DNA of 64,000 nucleotides from Erpobdella octoculata. Its lineage: Eukaryota; Annelida; Clitellata; Hirudinida; Erpobdellidae. Positions 52,504 through 61,284 of the stretch are shown piece after piece. The stretch is from assembly GCA_963978895.1 (NCBI GenBank), contig OZ022238.1, positions 36,877,270 through 36,941,269 of the forward strand, in the 5' to 3' direction. The position numbers and the translations under genes were made by a program. The notes under the pieces were generated by a model. It was not told the DNA's origin and made no database searches. It was given only the letters and a program-made list of their open reading frames with translations. The stretch's first letter is position 1. The number at the start of each line of letters is the position of its first letter.

Positions 52504-52634
52504 TTTGAAAAAAAAACGGTTTTCTTTTCCATTTTGTCGTAATAAGTCAGATTATAGTTACCATGCAGCGACCAACATCAGCAACATTAGTTCCAGGGAA
52601 ATGCATGTTTTCAACAACAGGACTGGTTGCTAAC
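52504..52634 (+). repeat. direct repeat flanking the MULE relic, right
   Basis: 131-bp second copy of 51371-51504; after GGTTGCTAAC the two copies diverge. Confidence 0.92.
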
Positions 52635-53727
52635 ACCAGGAAATCGTAGTCCGCAGAACGACTACACCGTGTTACCTACATTTATTCATGATAATTTTGA
52701 CATTATTGTGCAATAATTTTCTGTAATAAACTGACTGAATATATAAACTCTTAATTAATCAACTTTTGCTATTCATTTTAACAAAAATAATGTCAGCTGC
52801 ATTTTAGACGAAATTTCGTCTATCGTGTTTTTTTTTTCAGCCGGATTTTTTATTAATCCCGTGAATTCGGCTAAGCCAATTTTTTTGCTCAGCCAGCCAT
52901 AATTTAAAACAAATTCGGCTAGGAGGTCTATACCGAAGTCACCAGCGACCGTAGTGATGCTGGTATGTTTAAGTATTGAGGTTATGAAATTATGATTATG
53001 AGAAGTGTCTTTCACACTCACTAAAATGTCTATCAGTTTGTCTGAACAGTGGAGCTGGGGTTTTGCAGAAATTGAAAACACAGATCCAACGGTATATATC
53101 CATCTTTTGATATTTTTATTCGATTTTTTTATTTATCTTATTTATTATTTATTTATTCATTTTTTCTTTCATTCTTTTTTTATACATTGTTTATTCATTC
53201 TACCTTTAAATTTCATGTCCCTATGTAAAGCTGACCGCTGGTCTGCGATGTAAGTGGCACTAAAAAATGACTGCAAATAAACAAGGAAATAACGAGTTTT
53301 TTAACACAAACTTTGACTTCAGATACACTCGATGTGTGTCTGTATACGAAAAATGTTCAAATAACTTTTTTTATCTAATTGAATTATGTATTTGCATCCA
53401 ATATAAAGATATGCTGAAAGTTTCAGCTTCCTAGCTAGTCAAAAAGTTGGTTAAATTTCACTTGCAAGATTTGTGTACAGAGAAAGCCACACAAACACAC
53501 ACACACACAAACAGAGATTGTAACCTAAATAAAAGTTTGTAATAAAAAATAAATCTTGTAGATGAATATTTAAGTTTTTAATTAAACAAAATAAAAGTAG
53601 ATTTGTAATATATGTTTATAGAATTTTTATTAAGGCAAAAACATCACATAACAACTCTTTAAAAGTAGATACATTGGTATTAGAAAATGAGTTAGTTGAG
53701 CACTAAATACATAAGTAATCACTTCTT
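52635..53727. other. no supported gene
   Basis: A minus-strand frame of 102 codons at 52773-53081 partly overlaps the outer TIR element and has no recognised domain. About 53480-53570 shares GAGATTGTAACCTAAATAAA and AAGTTTGTAA with the inverse of 63805-63842 (repeat D), next to a short CA run. Confidence 0.45.
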
Positions 53728-54199
53728 AGGGGTCATCTATATATTACGTACGCACCGAAGAGAGAGGGGAGGTGTCCCAGGTGAATGATTGACGTAATCA
53801 TGCGTATGGGGAGGAAGAGGAGTATTCCAACAAATGCGTATGTAATTATGTGCGCAAAAATTGAAATGATTTAACATTATATATGAAAATACATAATTTC
53901 GAGTGTCTGGATGTACATTTGTAAAATGCATGTCAGAATTTAGCGTTTTCCTGATAGGTGGTACTATAAATTCCACCATTTTATGCTATTAATATCATAA
54001 TTTATAATACTTCAGATTGTCCCCCTCTCACCAGGAAAATGGCAACTCTATGGTGGTTTTATGCATACTTATTTATGCTGCAGGGGTTGTAAAGCCACAA
54101 TGTGAATGTACGCATACGGAAAGGGGGTTCTGAAAATGTACGACATGCAACAGGGAAGAGGGAGGAGTTTGTTGCGAACGTAAAATATGGATGGCCCCT
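53728..54199. mobile_element. 472-bp MITE ending 35 bp below a stop codon
   Basis: Left AGGGGTCATCTATATATTAC and right (inverted) AGGGGCCATCCATATTTTAC form imperfect TIRs of about 28 bp that continue GTACGCA / GTTCGCA. No transposase; a small minus-strand frame inside is incidental. It abuts the 3' end of the MULE-derived gene and may supply its 3' UTR. Confidence 0.7.
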
Positions 54200-54233
54200 T
54201 ATAATTAAATCATCCTTATTTTGTCAAATGGTT

Positions 54234-57200
54234 TCATCGAAGAACTTCTATACCCTTTATTTTAAGCTGAAGATTGTGCATCGCATGAGGTTTAAGAAAC
54301 AATTGGCAATGTCCACTTTCAGAAAGTCTCTTGACAGCAGAATCGTGTTCAGCTGTGAATGGAGATTCATGAGAGCAGTCAAGATAAGATTGTTTGCAGC
54401 TCCCTACAAGCACCCTACGCTTAGCCAATGCAGTGGACTGAACTTTTTTTTTTAACATGCTTCTTGGTGCATTAGAAGACTTTCCAAAGTTGTGTAGTGA
54501 TGATTGCAACACCCTTTTGTTAGAAGTTTTAACTCTCAAACAGAATGACCTAATGGCGGCGTCATGTGCTATAGGATCGGACTTGTAAAAACCTTCGATT
54601 GTATTAAAAGCTGCCTTCAAATCATGAACTAAAAAATCATCTGCTGTTTGCTCTAGCAGATCTTCTTCAGCAACCTGTAGATCTTCTCTGGAAACCATGG
54701 TTTCAATCTGTACCTCTTGTAGATCTTTTCTGGCAACCATGGTTTCAATCTGTACCTCCTGTAGATCTTTTCTGGCAACCATGGTTTCAGTTTGTACCTC
54801 TGGCAGTTCTTCTTCGGCAACTGTGGTTTCAATTTGCACTTCCGCCAGATCTTCTTCCCCAAACATAGTTTCAATCGGTACCTCTCGCAGAACTTCTTTA
54901 GCAGCCGTGGCTTCAATCTGCATTTTTTCTGTATTGCACTCTAAAGTCTTCTTTATTTTGTAATAAAACCTGAAATAACAATACAAGCACTTATTATCTT
55001 ACCTTAAATGAATACTCTGTCTTGTTTAATACAAGCCAGTCCTAAGCCTGGAGAAATGAATTATAAACTTGTGAGTGACACAGCGACAGAAATTGCTCAC
55101 ATCCACGCACTTCGATTTCCACCTCATTTCCTCTTGGGTTTGATCAATTCCCACTCCATAATATGGGTTTATTCAAAATGTAACAAATTTATAACTTGCA
55201 AGTCTGTATAAGTATTAGAGATGCACCGATACCATAAATATGGCCGATACCGATACTCATATTATGAAGGAGGCCGATGCCGATACTTTTCAATATTTAA
55301 TTATTTATTTGTTACTGTTTATGTAAAAAAATCACAATATCATGATAATATTTTATTGAAATATTTCAATAGAATTCAAATAATAGTTACTTTATAGTTA
55401 ATATTTAAAGTTAAATATTCTTAAATTATGGTGCAGGAACATCAGCCTTTCACTCGTATCTGGAGAGAGCCTGTTTCTCTTGGAGGTGTTGACATTTTTC
55501 TTTTTTATCTTTTTTACATTTTTCACTTTAGGATAAAGCTATTAATTAGTTTACTATTTCTATCTTTTTTTTTTTTTAATAGTTTATAGTCCTTTACACC
55601 AGGTGTTTTAAGACTGAAATGGCTGTGTGTTGGAAGCACCTAAGTACTTCCTGTCGTAGATCATATTTGATCTTTTCAACTGTCCCTCCTCCTTTATCCA
55701 GGCTTGGGACTGGCTCGCAATTAGCGAGGCGGAGTTAACTACTATTTCTATCTTTTATTTTTTATAATATTTTATAGTCCTTTACACCAAGTGTTTAAAG
55801 ACTGAAACGGCTGTGTCAGAAGCACCTAAGTACTTCCTTTCGTGGATCATAATTTGATCCTTTCTTCTCTCCTCCTTTCTCCAGGCTTGGGACTGGCTTG
55901 CAAAAGCAAGGCGGAGTTTACTACTATTTCTATCAAACCATTTACACTTATATACCCTGCTATTACGCAATCATCAACCAATATTTTCCAATCATTAACC
56001 AATATTACGCAACATTAAGTAATTTTGCGCAATACAAGCATTCTGCACATTGTTTAATTTAATTTATTGAAAACTATCAATTCAGTTTCTTTGTTTGTAA
56101 ATAAAGCTTTTCACTTAAAATCTTTGTTGTAATGCCAAAACTTTTAATAGAAATAAGTAAATAGTCAAAAGTATCGGTATCGGCCAATGACCCTCAAAAT
56201 TTTACCAGGCCGATGCCATACCGATAGCTGAAAAAAAGGCCAATACTACTGATACCGATACTATCGGTGCATCTCTAATAAGTATTGATATCCAGCAAAA
56301 ACACATTTACAAAAATGACATTTCAAGGGAACACGTGCCCTTAATAAACAGTATTGTATAACTAATGTAATGCAATTGAATGCTACTTTTTTTTTATAAC
56401 CCCTGTCCCAGAAATTGTCAGTTTTTCATGCAGCAATAGAGAAATTGCACTGCAAACTCAAGCTGAAGTATTAAATTTGGGCAATTTAAAATGTTAGTTT
56501 CAGTAGACACCCAATATGAAACAGCTCATTACCATTTTTGTTACTCCCCACCCCATGCCTTAAAATTGGTGCAATCCAAATGATTTTCCACCTGGCTGAT
56601 TTGATCATCATGTTTCTGAATAAGTTAACTTATTGTACGGTATTAGCAATTTCTATTATTGTGTCACTTTTCTATAAACTAATAATAAAACATTGTCAAT
56701 ATAAACATCAGATTAGCAAGCAAAAATAACACATTTTATCAAACTGACTGCACCATTCATCCATTTTGACATAAACTTTGTTTTAAACAAGAAACTTTTA
56801 AAAACCTGTACAACCAGGATTTATCAGGGCTGAGACGCCGATCTTCTCTGACCAGGTCGTATCGGCTGTTATATTTATTATTAAGATCATTCTGGTGAAT
56901 AAAATAAGCAGCGGACGGTGAGTAACCAGCTTTAAAAAGTCGTTCAAACTTCTGACGAACAGACTCATCTACATCACCTGATGGTTTGAGAGTGTGATTG
57001 TGTCCACCACGAAAAATTATCATTAGAGGGTATTCTGGAAGATGAGGGTCCTTGGACCTAAAAATTCAAAATCTACACAAGCATTAAATCAGTTAATCTT
57101 TGAACATTTCTAAAGTGTCAAAATTTAAGTCCAGACAAACATAAACAAATTTAACTAGACTTAAGTTTTTTTTAAAGATTATAGAAAATTCAATAGACTA

Positions 57201-58272
57201 TAACATACTACATTTCACTTGTTAACAGAAAGGCATGATTCAGACTAACACTAAATTTCAGTAATACACTGCCAGAATCACCTGCATGGACGATTCAACG
57301 TAGCACCATTTCCTTTCTTTCTAACGAATTGTGTACGTCTTAACGTTAGTGTTGCTTCTGCTTGACAGTTCGTACTTTTTTCACCTCTGTTCTTATGATG
57401 ACAGTGATACATTTTCTGCAAAATTTTAATTAGAATACACAAAATAGTTACAAAAAATATAGAAATTAAATTAAGACACTACATAACTACACCTAGGAAC
57501 CAGTATAAAATAAAAGAATAACCCCAAAGCTATAAGACAACTGAGCAATTAACAATCATTTAATAAGAATGAGTCATTTTTATAGTATTTATGAACTACA
57601 GCAGCAGTACCAACTTTAGCACCATCAATACAAATTCAACCTTTCCACCTTAAAAAGAATTCTATTTCCAATATCAGGATAAGTTCTCGATACTCGCAAG
57701 GTGATCATGGATGAATCTTCATATTCTTTCAGCCAATCTAAAGTTTGCTCCTCCGTGCAGATGTTAGCATGTATAATCACCTCCAACCCACTACCAGTGT
57801 CAATGCATGAATCGATCAGGTACTTCACTCCAGCTGGTAAAAGTCCCTATCAAAAAATTAACACAGCATAAATAAGTTAAAGATTCAAAAACATTTATCA
57901 TACTAATTTCAATATACATAAAAAGATATATTATTTTTATGTATATTGAAATTAAGATGATAATGACAAGCTTTTAACTTTAGAGACCACTTAGACAACT
58001 AAGAGTACACAATTGTAAATAAAATGATGACTAAAACTAATAATAAATCTAATACTTAGCAAAGTTAATAAACAAACTAACTAAACTCTAAAGTCTAAAG
58101 TCAACTATACAAAAAACTGACTAATGCAAAAATTTGGTACTTGCTAAAATACTAAAACAAAATATTAATAAAATAGTTTATTAGTAAATTCAGTATTTTG
58201 GTAGTAGTATGTTTTAATATTTTAGTAAGTACCAAACTTTTGCCTTAGTCAGTTTTTTTAGTTAAGTTTAAC

Positions 58273-58362
<90 letters not shown>

Positions 58363-58729
58363 ACAGCTTTTTAACTTTTTAGACTTTAGTTAGTCAGTTT
58401 AATAACTTTACTAAGTATTATTTTATTATTAGTTTTAGTCATCATTTCGTCTTCATTTTCTAACTAAACTATTAAAAACTCTCTAAAGTCTAAAACTAAA
58501 CTAAAGTCTATCTAATCCAAAGAAAATTAACTGAAAATAGCCTGATGTTTGAAGATGCCTAGTGAGTGTGGCTTAGTTTTGTAAGTGACTGGACAACAAA
58601 AATTAATTATATCTTTATTTATTAAATTTTAACCTGCAACTTCACGATGCATTCCTCGTCAATTGAACTCTTGCAAAAACGACAAGCTTGCACGTCCACG
58701 ACAAAGTCATCTCCCTTCGATGCCGTCAT
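54234..58729 (-). CDS. MULE-related zinc-binding protein with 14-aa repeats, 5 exons, 471 aa
   Basis: Exons in transcript order: 58729-58634, 57846-57649, 57415-57282, 57057-56806, 54969-54234. GT-AG sites and phases 0, 0, 2, 2 join cleanly from ATG to TGA. Residues 99-164 (YHCHHKN, TNCQAEATLTL, GHNHTLKP) contain a C...C...HxH set, followed by SKDPHLPEYP and VRQKFERLFKAGYSPSAA. This matches by eye the zinc-binding N-terminal region of MULE-type transposases and related invertebrate proteins. An upstream CRFC motif lies at 16-19. Residues 256-325 are five 14-residue repeats (EVQIETMVARKDLQ type). The C-terminus (LVHDLKAAFNTIEGFYK, LQSSLHNFGKSS, STALAKRRV) is basic. There is no DDE catalytic domain. 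Intron 4 holds a hAT-like element and intron 1 fold-back DNA. Likely a domesticated transposon-derived nuclear DNA-binding protein; function inferred, family name not certain. Confidence 0.7.
55575..55742 (+). repeat. interspersed repeat C, copy 2
   Basis: TTTATAGTCCTTTACACCAGG ... (split) ... CAGGCTTGGGACTGGC ... GGCGGAGTTAACTAC. Followed directly by copy 3; both are bounded by TACTATTTCTATC words. Confidence 0.8.
55757..55925 (+). repeat. interspersed repeat C, copy 3
   Basis: Second adjacent copy (TTTATAGTCCTTTACACCAA, CAGGCTTGGGACTGGC, GGCGGAGTTTACTAC). A short third piece (GCCAGTCCTAAGCCTGG) lies in inverse orientation at about 55034-55050, outside the hAT-like element. Confidence 0.8.
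57904..57954. other. perfect palindrome: 21-bp arms, 9-bp loop
   Basis: 57904-57924 and 57934-57954 are exact reverse complements (arm TAATTTCAATATACATAAAA plus A). Located in intron 1 of the MULE-related gene. Confidence 0.9.
58021..58447. mobile_element. nested fold-back element in intron 1
   Basis: Outer arms 58021-58100 and 58381-58447 are imperfect inverted copies (GATGACTAAAACTAATAATAAA against its complement). Inner arms 58111-58158 and 58211-58258 are a second inverted pair (AACTGACTAATGCAAAAATT). An ATT run (about 58273-58361) lies between the inner and outer right arms. No coding capacity. Confidence 0.75.
58273..58361. repeat. (ATT)n microsatellite
   Basis: About 29 ATT units with a single ATC, inside the fold-back element. 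Confidence 0.95.
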
Positions 58730-59219
58730 TTTAAGGTTTCAACCAATCACGTAAGATTACGAAGATTCTTTATGGTAAAACCGTAGAATGCGGAGTGGCG
58801 GAGTGTAAACAAATTCCAAAAAATGATCCGCTGCAAGCTCCACCCTATGAGTTTTAAGCTCCACCCTAAGGATGCCTCTGTCTGCTACAAAATGATATAA
58901 ATAATTACCAGCTTATTAATTTGCAAATAAAATAATTATATGAATACAAATTAAAAAATTTAAATTGAATGCATTTTAATTAAACTAAAGTTAACCCTGT
59001 GCTGGGATACTTCGGCACCATGGCGCGTCCAGGGGGGTTGCACCAAATAATACAGAATAAGGCGCCGTGGACCAACAGTAACTAAGAGAACAGCTAACTC
59101 TGATTTCAAACTGGGGCTGACAGAGCTCACTTAACCTGTTCAGGTGAATCTGTTAAAGAGAAGGAAAACTCTGATTTTAAACTGGGGCAGTTATAGTCCG
59201 CATTGACCCTTCCGGGTTT
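58730..59219. other. upstream of the MULE-related gene; LINE 5' region
   Basis: 58730-58860 may hold the promoter of the minus-strand gene (AAGCTCCACCCTA occurs twice, about 58828 and 58856). 59080-59185 has two direct copies of AACTCTGATTT.AAACTGGGG, typical of a repeated LINE 5' UTR. Confidence 0.45.
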
Positions 59220-60145
59220 GTGGGTCGATGTAAACAACCCCGCCCTCCACAAATTTCTTGTTGCTTTGCAGGCTGGTTTTTAATGGTCAAAGGCTATGGA
59301 AGTAAACCCCGACTAAAAATCAGACTCGGAGTACCTAAAGCAGTTGGTCAAATATTGCGACGCCTTCTGGCACCTCCTGCAGCTGAACTGGCACCGGACC
59401 TACAAACATCTTCAGCGTGTATGCCCCCACACTCTCCGGATGTGTTTTATGAAGAGCTCGTGGCAAAGATCAGGAAAATCACGGTGAGAGAGAAAACCTT
59501 TTCTTACTTAGAGACTTCAATGCCGGAGGGTGCGGACCACGCATTTTGGCCACATTGCATTGGACATTTCGGTGTCGGAGGGCTCAACGAGAATGGGCAG
59601 CAACTGTTTGACCTTTGTTCCTTTCACGGGCTTGCCATCACTAACACCTTTTTTTCTACCAAACCTTTCCACAGAGTGTCTTGCCAACATCTTAGGTCGA
59701 GGCACTGGCATCAGCTAGATTTTGTCATCACCAAAAGATCATTGCTTAATTGCGTGCTCCTCAGGCTCAGCTACCACAGTGCCGACTGCGACACCGACCA
59801 CTCAATGGTAAGCAGCAAGGTGCGTCTTCGACCCAGACAGATGCACTGTTCAAGACAGAAAGGCCCGCCTCGCATTGACACAACCGGGATCTCAAAGCCT
59901 GAATTACGCAGGCGCTTTTCTAGTGTCATAGACATGGGACAAGGCCCTGGAAGAATGTCCCGTTGACAGTGCCCCATCACGTTGGGACTTCATTTGCGAT
60001 GTTGTGTACACGGCCGCATCAGAAATTTTTGAAAAAAAAAACAGAAAGAATGAAGACTGGTTTGAGGCTAGGATTGAAAGACTGGAGCCCGCCATAAAAG
60101 CCGAAGGCTCTGCTCTCCTTGAGTATAAGAGAAAGTTAACTTTGT
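59220..60145 (+). mobile_element. LINE endonuclease fragment (CFDP2-like type)
   Basis: Frames read FGVGGLNENGQQLFDLCSFH, GLAITNTFFSTKPFHRVSCQ, HWHQLDFVITKRSLLN and YHSADCDTDHSMVSSKVRL. After a shift come SRWDFICDVVYTAASEIFEK and RKNEDWFEARIERLEPAI. This is the APE-type endonuclease and the region just after it of a non-LTR retrotransposon of the group whose endonuclease resembles craniofacial development protein 2. The 5' part (GDFNA motif) is degraded and there is no RT. Upstream residues of the long frame (59220-59500) are less clear. Inactive. Confidence 0.75.
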
Positions 60146-61165
60146 TTAATGAAGAATTAAGCAATCTCTTAACACTATACACTAAATATCTTGGTAATCA
60201 TATTTTTCTTTTAGGAGACTTCAATATTAATTTTCTAATTGCCTCAAGTCATACCATGTCATCAAATTTTGTTGATACTCTTGTATCCCATTATTTCTGC
60301 ATGCTTTTTAAAACCAACTAGAATTACACCAAATAGCACCTCCCTCATTGATAACATCCAGAGGCGTGGATTCAGAAAAATGTTGAGGGGGGCGAAGATT
60401 TTTCTAAATGAACCCAGAGATTGCCAGAGAATCTTCAAAAAATGACCATCCAAATATACACTTGCACGTTGTATTTTCATGTGAAACATCATATTAGTTA
60501 AAAATCAGTTGAAAAAAAAATTTACCTTTTATTTAATATCAAATGCACACATTTTAACAAAGTTGTCCACTAAATCATCAAGATCAAATAGACTGAAGGT
60601 ACTAAAAAATTAGAAAATAATAGCAAACATTTAACTTACTGGATATTATTCAACAAGTATGATAAATACTGTTTTCATCAACTAATCTAAATACTCAATT
60701 GTGTGTGAGCTAATAAAAATAATTTAAAATGAATTAGAAAAATCTTGGTAAGAAAGCTCAAGCAACCGGGTAGGATAAGAATTATTAAAAATATGCTGCT
60801 AATTGTTCGTCAAGCTAAGACAGATACACAAGGCTAAAGTTCATACGAGTTCGATCGGATGTACCGAAGGCATTAAAATTAGCAGGGATATAACTAAGTA
60901 GATATAATTCAAAAAGTATGATATATACTGCTTTTATCTCAATCATGGGTGAGCTAGATAAGATATTTTTTATTTGGTAGAAAAACCTTGAGGGGGGCCG
61001 TAGCCCCCTTCAGCCCCTCCCAACAAACGCTTCTGATAACATCTTCACTAATTTTCTCATTGAAAACAACACTGCCAAAATTATAATTGATGATCTTTCT
61101 GATCACCTGCCAATTTTCTTATCTTTAAACCTTTATTTTAAAAGGAACAAGCCTGATTACCATTT
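60146..61165 (+). mobile_element. second LINE endonuclease fragment, split by a hAT-like insertion
   Basis: FNEELSNLLTLYTKYLGNHI and FLLGDFNINFL (the GDFN catalytic motif) are followed, after a frameshift near 60310, by KPTRITPNSTSLIDNI. The frame resumes beyond the insertion at 61044 as FTNFLIENNTAKIIIDD and LSDHLPIFLSLN (SDH catalytic motif). Without the insertion, SLIDNI joins FTNF directly. A non-LTR endonuclease relic, clade uncertain. Confidence 0.75.
60359..61035. mobile_element. 677-bp hAT-like MITE with perfect TSD
   Basis: Termini CAGAGGCGTGGATTCAG and (inverted) ACGCTTCTG, with GAGGGGGGCGAAG and GGGGGGCCGTAGCCCCC subterminal blocks. The direct repeat ATAACATC flanks it (60351-60358 and 61036-61043). 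No transposase. Confidence 0.88.
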
Positions 61166-61284
61166 GTTTTCATTGATACTCTGGGGGAAAGCATTGAAGC
61201 ATATCCTGGATCCGTCCCTGGTTATCACTTCAACTGGCATTTAAAACTGAAAGTGTCAAAAAACGGAAATATTCAATAGACTGT

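Larger units (their letters stand above)
51242..52930. mobile_element. outer TIR element enclosing MULE relic
   Basis: The ends are inverted TAGACCTCTTAGC (left) and GCTAGGAGGTCTA (right). TTCGGCTA and AGCCATAA words recur inside both ends. It contains the 130-bp direct repeats and the MULE relic. Class unknown; TSD not found. Confidence 0.45.
55216..56277. mobile_element. 1,062-bp hAT-like element with perfect TSD
   Basis: Termini TAGAGATGCACCGATACC and (inverted) GGTGCATCTCTA, flanked on both sides by ATAAGTAT (55208-55215 and 56278-56285). Subterminal CCGATACCGATA / CGGTATCGGCC words are iterated at both ends, as is usual for hAT transposase binding sites. No transposase. Two repeat C copies are nested inside. 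It sits in intron 4 of the MULE-related gene. Confidence 0.88.
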
